Source of the DNA: Theobroma cacao
Taxonomy: Eukaryota; Streptophyta; Magnoliopsida; Malvales; Malvaceae
NCBI RefSeq assembly: GCF_000208745.1
Contig: NC_030852.1
Coordinates: 13,165,572-13,229,571 of the forward strand
Direction of reading: 5' to 3'
Length of the DNA: 64,000 bases
The translations under genes were made by a program, and so were the position numbers. Shown here piece after piece: positions 11,800 through 21,422 of the stretch (its first letter is position 1; each line of letters opens with the position of its first letter). Under the pieces are notes generated by a model. That model had not been told where the DNA came from and did not search any database. It worked only from the letters and a program-made list of their open reading frames with translations.

Positions 11800-12220
11800 C
11801 CTAATCTCAACCCCCACACCAGATGATCAAAACTGCCACGTGGTGTTTCTTTTATTAGCTTAGGATAATTTAGATGAATTAATTTAATTTTATATCTCTT
11901 AGGAGATTTGATTGTAAGAACATAAAAGGTTAAATCAAATGAAATAGAAAGGAATTAAATCAAATCATTAATTGTTTAATACAAGTGGTAATAAAATATG
12001 AGAAATGGGGTAACAAAATAGGGACTTCGCAAGTCTATTTAGTGCTCAAAACTACGAACAAAATGACATGAATACTTAAATAATATATCTACAAAATTAA
12101 TAAAAGAAATAAAGACTCATCTACAAGAGGAAACTAAGAAACACTAAAAAATATGAATGAATGTAAGATACTGCAAGAGGAAATTGTGAGAAAGGTATTG
12201 CACATGGGTTACACATTTAG
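11800..12220. other. Spacer 3' of the transposase pseudogene, no feature seen
   Basis: AT-rich sequence between array III and the transposase stop codon. It presumably holds the 3' UTR of the - strand transposase. No convincing ORF, repeat or RNA gene was seen. Confidence 0.5.
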
Positions 12221-15190
12221 TTAGGCGAACAAGCTGTCTTCATCCACAACACACCCTACATTTTCAGACATTGTCCTTCGTATTGGACAGTTGTTGCGTG
12301 TGTGACCGGTTTGTCTGCAACTTGAACATGTTTTAGGTCGACGCACTTGTGGAGGAACCAATTGACTTGAAGATTGTGCCGGATTTGTGGATGGAATTGA
12401 AAATGAGGATGGGCAATTCTGTCTGTTATGCCCGTACCTCTTGCATTGCGAACATCTCCGTGCTCGATTGCCTTCACCAGCCGATGGAATCCTTCTCTTC
12501 CTAGGTCTTCGTGCTTGGCCTCGCCAAGGTGGTGGCAAGACGACAATTTGTTTCACATGAGGGGGGATGTCCCACTCACTAGGATGCCCTACCGAGCGAA
12601 TGGATCCAGAATAACCCTCCACTAAAACGGTTGTCTTGTAGTAGTCAGCACAGAATTCAATGGCTTTATGTTTGCATTTACTGAAAGATACAACAAACTC
12701 AATCTTCAAGCACAATGTAAATGCTATGTCAATTAGGCTTCAAATAAGAAATAAAGATATTCTGACCTTATTACTACAATGGCATGGCTACATGGTAGTA
12801 AATCTGTTTGGAACTCACAACATGAACACGTCTTCCTAGATAGGTTTACAAGTTCATCTATCTTCCCATCTTTAACTTCGAACTCCACTCGATTGATAGG
12901 CTTAACTACAAAGCGATGTGCATCATTGAACCGTTTGCTCAACTGCCTGGCAACCCAAGGGCTGAGGGGCATGGTTACCTTGACGGCCTCCTCGTACCGA
13001 TCATGGAGCCAACGCTGGAACATGTCTCTGATGAACTCGATCAAAACAGTGATTGGTATTTGTCTTGCATGCTTCAAGCATGAGTTAACACATTCCACAA
13101 TGTTGGATGTCATCATTTGGTATCGCCTTGCAAGTGAACATGCACGTGCCCATCTCTCAGGCCCTATTCTCATAAGGTCAGCATGGGCTCCCGTGTAAAT
13201 CTGCTTGAGCTGGTTCATATGTTTGTTGAAATTGAAAAGCTTATAGCAATCTCGAGTAAGGGTGAAAATAATAGAAACGTCGTCGTGCTTGAACTTGTTT
13301 TTAATGTTTTTTTTCAAGTGGTAACCGCATAAACCGTGGTGCGCTTCTGGGTATGCATTTTGGATTGCTTTCTTAATGCCGAGATGCTGATCAGAAATGA
13401 ACATAGTGTTTTCAGGACAACCAATCACATCATGCAGCTTGCTAAGAAATCACGTCCACGAGTCTTCGTCCTCAACATGGCTGATGCCAAACGCAATTGG
13501 ATATACACACTCGTTCTCATCTTTGCATACAACGACAAACAGAACACCCTTAAACCTGCCTTTCAGATGTGTCGCATCAATTGCAACTGTAGGACGCATT
13601 ACATCCCAAAAAAATATTTGAATCTTTTTGCCTTATCAGTAGCCACTCCAATCACTGTGCTAGGATTTTCTTGTTCCAACATATAAAAATATGAGGGTAG
13701 TAGTTGAATTGACTCCTCAGGGGGACCACAAACAAGCCTCTCTGCATACTCCTTCGCTTGCCAAGCCTTACCATACAAGCATTCCAATCCCCACTAAACC
13801 CTCATCTCACAAATTATGTTCTTAGGTCTCAATGCTACTCCATTAGCTCGAAGCTTGTGTGACATAAGTTCACGAATTATCTTCGCACTCGTAGTTGGAA
13901 ATTACCCTTTCAAACCATCAACAGTACAGGTGTGTACTTTATGGAACGTCCGAACTTGCCAATATTCTCCTCTATCAGGTAACTTTGTTGCACGCACACT
14001 GAACTTGCATGCCTTGTCCTTGCAACCAACCTCATAACGACCTTTACATGACCTTTTTACTCTTATCTTAAACTTTTCTTTTAGAACCAACATGTTCAAA
14101 GCACGTTTCAACTCGGCCTTCGACGAAAACATTTTTCCTTTGTATAAGCGATCATTGGCACATGTCAACTCCTTAGTGGTAATTGTTTGGAAGGAGAACC
14201 TTTCTGCACCTGCAATTAGACACGTATAAGATATCCCTGCATTTCCCCTTTCTTGATAACTGTCATTGAGCAATGTATCAAGGGAACGAATCCTGTTCTC
14301 ACCAGCGATGGGGTTATTGTATATGGGGTCATCACACTGAACATCTCCTACATCAACACCTCCAACAGGTTCCGTTTCGCCTTCAACATTATTGCAAATT
14401 GGAATGTCACTATCATAAAGCCAGTCATCATCTGAACTGTCATCATGCCATTATTCAAGCTCATCATCTGAATTGTCATCAAATCTATCTTCACCGGCAG
14501 CGAACAAATCCTCATTTCCCTAATCAAATGCAGTATTACCCTCCAGCATCATAGTGTCACCCTCCAACCTCATAGTGTTGTCCTCAAGTGTCGTATTGTC
14601 ATTTGAAAATGGCATTACACATTTTACAGTTTCACCCGATCGTTGCATTTGTTGGACAGAAGCAAGTAATTGGTTTGATGCACATCCTGATCGAAATTGT
14701 GCAGCCAACTGTTATGTGAATGTCGTCTATCTATCGGGCTGCATAAACTCTTGTTTATACCTCAATTGCCATTGTTGTGGGTTACGGACCGAATGCTGTG
14801 TTATATGTGAAGCATTGTAAATCTCATTTTGATTGAGTTGATTACCATGTTGTTCAACTTCTTCATGTGACATAACATTTGTTTGGCGTCCCTTAATGCT
14901 GACATACATAGCCGGAACATTCCTCTATTCTAGCAGAATTAATGCAACATCCTCATCGTCCTTGATAATTGGCCATGATAGCTCTCCGGGTGTACTGATC
15001 AATGCGTGTAACTCAATCTCGTCAATTTCTGAGTTTACCCCAACAACATCTTCAATCAGCTTCATGAAGCCCGCAAACGACAAATCACTCCTAACCCTCC
15101 GCATTCGTGACTCACCACCCTTGTAAATGCCATCCACCCATTGACCACCGTGTCTTATCACAAGTCGCACAATTGGAACCCCATTGAAAT
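12221..15190 (-). pseudogene. MuDR/MULE transposase pseudogene
   Basis: Read on - from about 15190. An N-terminal segment (RLVIRHGGQWVDGIYKGGES) and an acidic linker precede the MuDR DNA-binding domain at 14273-13902 (YKGKMFSSKAELKRAL, RYEVGCKDKACKFSVRA, HTC). The catalytic core then shows VAIDATHLKGRFKG (first Asp), CKDENECVYPIAFG and FISDQHLGIKKAI (second Asp). A SWIM zinc finger follows (CSCCEFQTDLLPCSHAI, near 12800). An 86-bp intron is inferred at 12681-12766 (aag|gtcag to tttcag). The last exon holds two CCHC knuckles (CSQCKRYGHNRQNC and CSSCRQTGHTRNNC). Inactivating changes include several stops in the N-terminal half, a TGA in place of a Trp codon near 13453, and a frameshift in the T-run near 13610. 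No in-frame ATG precedes the N-terminus. It would cut and rejoin MULE ends. Confidence 0.85.
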
Positions 15191-15249
15191 TAAAAAAAAA
15201 AATTTGCCAATCATTTTACACAATACATGCCATGTTCAAAAATTTGTTA

Positions 15250-15560
15250 GTCATATTGTTACACGCCATGCATATAACGTAAAATGTTGTAACACGCTAT
15301 GCATATAACGTAAAATGTAGTAACATGGCATGCATATAACTTAAAATGTTGTAACACACCATGCATATAATGTAAAATGTGGTAACACGCCATGCATATA
15401 ACTTAAAATGTGGTAACACGCCATGCATATAACGTAAAATGTTGTAACACACCATGCATATGACGTAAAATGTTGTAACACGCCATGCATATGATGTAAA
15501 ATGTGGTAACACGTCATGCATATAACGTAAAATGTTGTAACATGCCATGCATATAACATA
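15250..15560. repeat. Tandem array IV: ~30-bp units upstream of the transposase
   Basis: About ten units of roughly 30 bp have the form GTAACACGCCATGCATATAA followed by CGTAAAATGTT. The array lies directly upstream of the transposase reading direction. A looser tail with 'cgtgtaac' and 'tgacacg' runs to about 15660. The monomer is the reverse complement of the motif at about 4105-4130 in intron 1 of the protease gene. Confidence 0.85.
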
Positions 15561-15660
15561 AAATATTGTAACACACCAACGTTGACACGCTTAAAATAAC
15601 CAATGTCATGACACGTTAAAATAACGCTAACACATGTTATAGATGCATGGCGTGTAACAA

Positions 15661-16713
15661 TTCTGGGCAATGTTTCTAATCCATGTTCTAATTTACACCA
15701 AATGTTTCAGAAATTTAAGTGTGTTGCAGCAATAAACCCAATAACAGGTACCTTGATGTCATCTCTACTATAGTGTCTATTAATCTACGACAATATGGCC
15801 AGATGTCGAGAGATAGATCACAGCCCGATGACGATGGTGCTCAACAAAAGTTGACAGAGTTCATACAGTTCAGAGATCTGAGAGAGATGACGACGATGGT
15901 ACTCAACAGAGAGTTGGTAGAGTTGAGACAGTTCAGAGAGTTGAGAGAGAAAGATGGCCGAGCTTAAACAGTTGAGCATTTATTTATTTCTATTTTCTCT
16001 CTAGTGGGAGGGAGATATCAGGACCCTAATTTGAAACGATGTTTTGAAAGGCATTTTGGTCTACTCATGCTTCTTTTTGGCTAGAAACAGATAACTTTAT
16101 ATGAATGGTTATTTATTAAATCATCTCATCACGAGGTCCTTTTCTCACAATTTCCTCTAATGGGAAATGTAAAGGACTTAAGCACGAAGGTTGTCTATGT
16201 AAGAAAAACGTACCGATTAAAACATTATTGTGGAATAATTTACTCTAATTAAGCCTGTAGTAGTCTTGTATCTTTTGAAAACTAATGCAAAATGACTCCA
16301 AAATCTTAATTTTTGAATGTCTTACGAGCCTATCATTTTACAAAGACCCAGGGTAAGAAATTGCTACAAAATTCAGTAATAATCACACGTTTGATAGTAC
16401 AAGAATCCTAGCCTAATGATGGAGGGAAAGTGGTTTCTCTTTAATGTGTAGAAAGTTTCCTACTCTTGTAATTTTGAGAGCACTCTTAGTGAATTGTTGT
16501 GTACCGTTAGGCGAAATATCCAAACCTATTTATAATCCTTTGAAGATCAACTAATAACTTTCATCATGATAATCTTAATAATATTTTATTAGATGATGTT
16601 AATATCTAGCAATCTTGATAATTAATTTTATCAAGAAAAAAGGATAAAATGTTTTCTTAGATAATCTAATCGAAATAAGATGATCATCATGGGTGTTAAT
16701 CTTAAAATCAAAC
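15661..16713. other. Sequence between MULE and copia element; one small duplicated stretch
   Basis: Mostly featureless AT-rich DNA. At about 15830-15955 a 62-63 bp stretch (anchor CTCAACA at 15840 and 15902) is duplicated within an open frame (15719-15967) giving Arg/Glu/Leu-rich text (QFRDLRE, QFRELRE). No domain is recognisable. It might be a 5' leader exon of a MULE gene or chance. The bases just before 16714 (CAAAC) look like the copia TSD. Confidence 0.35.
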
Positions 16714-17255
16714 TGTTCCATTTAAATGTGGTGCATCCACATAGCATGCAACTTTATTAATTATTTGTGGATAATTAACTAATATTCAATTAATTAATAT
16801 TGAATATTATTCTGATATTCATTAATTGAATAATTAAAAATAAATGTTTGAGATAGGATATAAATTTAAATTTAATTTGTTTAAATTTAAATTATCTATC
16901 CATTATGTTTAAATTTAATTTGTTTAAATTTAAATATAATATCCCATCTCTATATCCCTAATACGTCTATAAATAGTGAACAGATGTACTAGTTTCAATA
17001 CACAGCCAAAGAGTGAATGTGAGTTCTTCTGTAAGTCAAAAAAACCAAAAACTATTTTCTCTTCATTCTTGTGGTACCATCAAAGGCCAAGGGGTTTTGA
17101 AATGTGTAATTTCTTGTAAAGGACTCTAGTAGCCACTCCATAACAACGAGAGTGAAGAAATTATTGTGTGCACGAAGGAGGATTTGTAAGTAAAGCTTCT
17201 TCGATCAGAAAGGGAGTGGAATATTTATCTGAAAAGGGATACACACCTCCCAAAA
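16714..17255 (+). repeat. 5' LTR of the copia element
   Basis: 542 bp, starting TGTTCCATTTAAATGTGG and ending CTCCCAAAA, closely matching 50311-50853. TATAAATAG at 16968-16976 is the likely promoter TATA box. The AT-rich 'ttaattaattatta' segment has several short dyads. Confidence 0.88.
16968..16976 (+). promoter_or_regulatory. TATA box in copia 5' LTR
   Basis: TATAAATAG is conserved in the 3' LTR at 50549-50557, in the position of an LTR promoter. Confidence 0.6.
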
Positions 17256-17256
17256 G

Positions 17257-17268
17257 TGGTATTAGAGC
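17257..17268 (+). other. Primer-binding site of the copia element
   Basis: TGGTATTAGAGC follows the 5' LTR by one base. It resembles TGGTATCAGAGC, the complement of the initiator-Met tRNA 3' end, with one C-to-T change. Confidence 0.75.
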
Positions 17269-17439
17269 AGGTTTTGGCTTACTTTCATCCTTTTAACTTG
17301 TATATATTTTGAAAGAGTGTTTTGACTATGATTTTATTTAATTTAAATTACCGGTACTAATTTATTATGTATAATCTATAAAAGTTGTTAAGATTGATAT
17401 AGGGAAGGAGTAAGCTTTAATCCAGTGTAAATAGGTGCA

Positions 17440-17690
17440 TTGGTGTAAGGCCACGTGGCATCTTATGGATGGCAGCAAAACCAAAAAAGAGTGAGAAAAG
17501 AAAATACAACTAGCAGTATTCGAACCTCTTGTTAAGAAAGTCATTCAGACTTTGAAAATATCTTTTAACCACTACACCAAGGAAGCATCCTTGAGATGAG
17601 AGTACGACAAATAATAAAGACCAAAAGGGTCCGAACACTGCCACAAAGGGCTTGATGTGGCAGCCACATCAAGCCAAATGATATATTTTT
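17440..17690 (-). other. tRNA-like (pol III box A/B) sequence, possible SINE remnant
   Basis: On - , TGGTGTAGTGG (complement of 17569-17579) resembles a pol III A box. GGTTCGAATA (complement of 17517-17526) resembles a B box 53 bp further on. A 13-bp-arm inverted repeat (CTTGATGTGG ... CCACATCAAG) lies near 17651-17680. It lies in the 5' leader of the copia element. No poly-A/T tail or TSD was identified. A chance match or a decayed SINE are both possible. Confidence 0.35.
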
Positions 17691-18002
17691 CTTAATTGCA
17701 TTTTTGCCTCACAAGTGTCTGTTTTTACAGAATGACTCCAAAGTTTTGTTTGGTACTTAAAATTTCACAAAAAAAAATTCAGAATATTATTTATGCTTTT
17801 GGCATGTTACAATTTTATTAAATTCACATGCATTATAAATATGGTTAATTAATCAGTTAATTAACCACTTTTTTTTTTCTTATATGTTGTATATTAGAAA
17901 TTATTTTCTTTTAAAACATATATATCAATTTAGCAAATGTTTGTTAATTCAATTATTTTACATATGTTGTAAAATGCTATGTACCATATAAGTATATTTT
18001 AT

Positions 18003-18127
18003 AATTATTTTACTTATTTGTTAGGTAAAATTTATAAAAATGCATGATGTAATTATTTTACTTATTTGTTAGGTAAAATTTATAAAATGCATGATGTAAT
18101 TATTTTACTTAATTGTTAAGTAAAATT
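18003..18127. repeat. Three ~48-bp tandem repeats in the copia leader
   Basis: AATTATTTTACTTA(T/A)TTGTTA recurs at 18003, 18051 and 18098. Each copy is followed by GGTAAAATTTATAAA and GCATGATG. The rest of the leader (17269-18682) is AT-rich and non-coding, with a short duplicate of GTGGGAGTTGTTCC near 18450 and 18482. Confidence 0.8.
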
Positions 18128-18682
18128 GTATGCAAAAAGATAGTACGGTGATTATATGTCTCAGTAGCTTTGTCAAAGGAGACTAAGTTTTAAAAGAGAC
18201 CGTTTGTGACTCCTCCAATCTTGGAAATTATTACAAAAGTAGGGTTCTTTGTTGAGGAGACTATTATAGTCTTTCTTGGAAGCATTTGAAAATATGATCT
18301 ACTTAGTGCTATTTTTGTGCGCATAATTTTTATATGGAAGTTTTTGATCATCCAAAATAATAAATATGTACTTTATGCATAATATTATTTTGGATATGGG
18401 CACCTATGAATATCAATAGGTTTTTTTAATAGAACTCATTATATTATGTGGTAAGTGGGAGTTGTTCCCATGCTTAAAGATAGTGGGAGTTGTTCCTATA
18501 ATCCAAAGTTAAATTAAATTAGACATTTTAATTGATACTTATACTATTGGTGATGATTACTAGCATGCATGGAAAATTTTTGAACTAGTAATATAGGTAA
18601 AAAAAATTAAATATGTCTAATCTTAATTAATTAAAAAAATTAGATATGTGCCTAATTAAATCTTATGCAATGCTGTAGTGAT

Positions 18683-19555
18683 ATGGCTTCAAAACAAATT
18701 ATTGTTGATTTGACCAAAGTTGCCAAACTTGATGGCAAAAACTATGATATCTAGCATAAGAAGGTTCAGTATCTTCTCAATGAGCAAGAGTTGCTCAATC
18801 ATCTGACTAAAGAGATGAACCCACATGAAGCTAGAAACACAACCCAGCATCGCCGTGACCAAGAGGCCTATGACACTTGGTATAAGAGAGAGTGTGAGAA
18901 CTTTACCATGTTAAGCTGTATGCATGATGATCTCATTGGGGAGTTTGATAACTTCCCAATCGCCAAACAGTTGTGGTAACAACTGAAATTCAAGTATGGT
19001 GGAACCACAGTTACGAGGCTTCGTGCCTTGGCACTTAGGTTCACTCAATATGGGATAAACTCCAAGCATACTATGGCTGAACACTTAAAGGCTATGTCAG
19101 CCATGATAAGAGAGATGAAAACAGCTGGTTATGATCTCACAGATGAGCAGTAGGTCTTAGCTGTCATCAAGTCACTCCCTGAGTCCTCATAGGGACATGT
19201 TAAACATGTATTAACACATAATGAAAGGATAAAGATTTTTGATGATATTTCCCACCATTTAGAGCTTGAGGTAGAGCATAGAGAAGTTATCCGCAGCACT
19301 GCCCTGATAGCTCAAGCTGGAAATCGTAAAGGGTATGTTCCCCAGCAAAAGAGACAACAAAAGAAGGGAATGACTGAAAATCTAAGGCCCAAAAATGATG
19401 GAGTCACCAAATTCCAAAGAGGCAAGCATGGTGGGAAGAAGGATAATTCCAAGTTGAAATGCTTTAACTGTGGTAAGAAGGGACATTTTGCTCAAGAATG
19501 CACTGAGCCTAAAAAGGTTCGTCCTCTAAATCGCTTTAAAACTTATGTATGTTCT
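18683..19555 (+). pseudogene. gag: Ty1/copia gag (capsid/nucleocapsid) pseudogene
   Basis: Starts at ATG 18683 (MASKQIIVDLTKVAKLDG). Copia-type Gag (UBN2-like) features follow: YDTWYKRECENFTMLSCM, KQLW, then FTQYGINSKHTMAEHLKAM. The nucleocapsid knuckle CFNCGKKGHFAQEC (19460-19501) keeps all CCHC ligands. Gag packages the element RNA into virus-like particles. In-frame stops occur early (near 18752), after KQLW (18977-18979), at about 19151 and about 19190, so no full-length product is possible. No stop separates gag from protease, as usual for copia elements. Confidence 0.9.
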
Positions 19556-20860
19556 CATGTGTTTATAGCTCATTCTCTCCTTGGTTGGATTGTAGATACA
19601 GAAGCAACCAAGCACATAACCTGCAATCGTGCAGGATATGTAGAGTACCATCGTTTACTAATGGGTAGACATTTTGTCATGATGGGGAACGGAGAACAGG
19701 AAGAGGTCCTAGGAGTAGGAACTTACCAACTCACAATGCACAATGAGCGAAAATGGCTTCTACATGATGTGCTTCATACTCCGTTCGTATGATGTAATCT
19801 ATTTTTAGTTTTAGGATTGATGGGTTTAGGATTTAATTTTACCTTTAAGAATTATAGTTTGTCTATTTTTCTTGTAAACACGTTTTTTGGTCATGGTTAT
19901 TTTAAAGATGGTTTGATTATGTTAGATTTGGACTCTAATAATGATGTTTCTCTTGTTTCAAATTCTTCTTCTAATGTTATAAATGATTATATGAAATGGC
20001 ATGCTAGATTAAGATATATTGGGCAAAATAGAATGTCCAGATTGGCTAGAGAAAGGCTATTAGGCTCAATCACCAAAGTTAAACTTTCTACATGTGAGAC
20101 ATGTCTTGCTGGTAAGTTCAACAAAAAGCCTTTTGGGAAGGCTAAAAGGGCCACCAATCTTTTAGAACTTGTCCATTCAGACATTTGTGGGCCTATGAAT
20201 GTAAAAGGCATGCAATGACGCATCCTATTTCATTACATTCATAGATGATTACTCACGATATGGATCCATATTTCTGTTGTCTCACCATTTTAAAGCTTTG
20301 AATTGTTTCAAATGCTTTATGGCAGAGGTTGAGAATTAGAAAGAAAGGAAACTTAAGGATTTTCACACTAGTAGAGGTCGTGAATACCTATCTAATTAGT
20401 TCAAAGAATTATGTGAGGAAAAGAGAATATGTCGACAATTAACGATACTTAGAACTCCACAACAAAACAGTGTTGCAAAGAGAAGGAATCGTACCTTATT
20501 AGAAATGGTTAGGTCAATGATGGCACAAGTCAACCTTCCAATAAGTTTTTAAAGGGATGCCCTTTTGACCGCAGCATACATCCTCAATCGCCTACCCTCA
20601 AAAATTTTTCCCACAACTCCATATGAGTTATGGAATGCAAGTAACCCCAATTTGGAAGGCTTATGTCCTTGGGGATCAACAGGGTACGTACATCACTCAT
20701 CTCATAAGTATGGGAAACTTGGTCCTAAAGCTTATAAGTGTGTATTTATTAGATATTCAAAACATTCTAAGGGTTACGTGATGTATAGGGAACACCCTAA
20801 TGGAGGGCCAATTGAGATGAATCTCGTGATGTTGATTTTCTAGAAGATGACTTCCCAACC
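19556..20860 (+). pseudogene. pol: Ty1/copia protease + integrase pseudogene
   Basis: Protease: WIVDTEATKHIT, where the family norm is D-S/T-G-A, so the active-site Gly is replaced by Glu. GAG pre-integrase domain: MKWHARLRYIGQNRMSRLAR followed by CETCLAGKF (zinc-binding remnant). Integrase core: LVHSDICGPM (first Asp), FITFIDDYSRYG (second Asp), GREYLS (Glu), then TPQQNSVAKRRNRTLLEM and AAYILNRLPSK. These enzymes would mature the polyprotein and insert the cDNA. Stops and frameshifts occur near 19791, 20217, 20338, 20397 and 20551. The next segment (RT) follows in the usual copia order. Confidence 0.9.
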
Positions 20861-21422
20861 ATAGGTGAGGTTAAAGAAAGCCTTGAGTACACCGTTTGAG
20901 CTCCACCAAGATTCATAGTTGCGAAAAAGTGAATGTTGGCAAATACCTCGTAAACGATTCGAGATAGAAGGTCAATCTTTTTGAGGTATTCCTGTGGATG
21001 TTGATGAACCATCTTCCTATGAGGAAGCTTTAAACTCACCATCATCATATAAGTGGCTTATTGCTATGGAAGATGAAATGAAATCCATGACTGAAAACTA
21101 AGTATGGGAGTTAGTTGACATTCCACCTAGACACAAAGCAATCGAAAACAAATAGGTTCTGAAGGTAAAGCGCAAAGTGGATGGATCAATTGAAAAATAT
21201 AAGGCTCGTTTAGTGGCAAAAGGCTATACTCAAAAAGAGGGTGTGGATTATGAATAGACGTTTTCTCTTGTGGTGAGATTTGTGTCAATTCGGCTTATCC
21301 TGGCTACAGTGGCACATTTAGATTTGGAATTGTTCCAAATGGATGTGAAACTGTATTTCTGAATGGAAAAATCAATGAGGAGATTTACATGAACCAACCA
21401 ATTGGTTTTCAAGCCAAAAGAA
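20861..21422 (+). pseudogene. pol: Ty1/copia reverse transcriptase, N-terminal part
   Basis: Contains [20 protein letters not shown], then RLILATVAHLDLELFQMDVK (catalytic-Asp region A) and NGKINEEIYMNQPIGFQAK. These are standard copia RT blocks. Several stops and frameshifts are present. It is cut at 21422 by a copia solo LTR, and the frame picks up at 23250. Confidence 0.88.

Larger units (their letters stand above)
2606..15660. mobile_element. Degenerate Mutator-like element (MULE) carrying transposase and Ulp1-like genes
   Basis: The unit is defined by two convergent pseudogenes: a DUF1985/Ulp1 (C48) gene on + and a MuDR/MULE transposase on -. Tandem arrays sit outside each gene, in intron 1 of the protease gene, and between the two 3' ends. 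Plant MULEs with captured Ulp1-like genes are known (Kaonashi-type elements in Arabidopsis, similar ones in melon), so the pairing is a recognised architecture. I could not find terminal inverted repeats or a 9-10 bp TSD, so both limits are approximate. The left end may lie outside the window if the LTR at 1-2605 inserted into the element. A 3-kb solo LTR at 4672-7657 is a later insertion. Confidence 0.7.

Noticed and set aside
11053..11863. Long overlapping ORFs (up to 231 aa) across array III
   Set aside because: The monomer has no stop codons in several frames and its length is not a multiple of three, so open frames arise automatically. There is no domain.
15297..15670. ORFs with repeating MHGVLPHF-like text in array IV
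   Set aside because: They are translations of the 30-bp tandem repeat and read open in two frames. There is no start context or homology.
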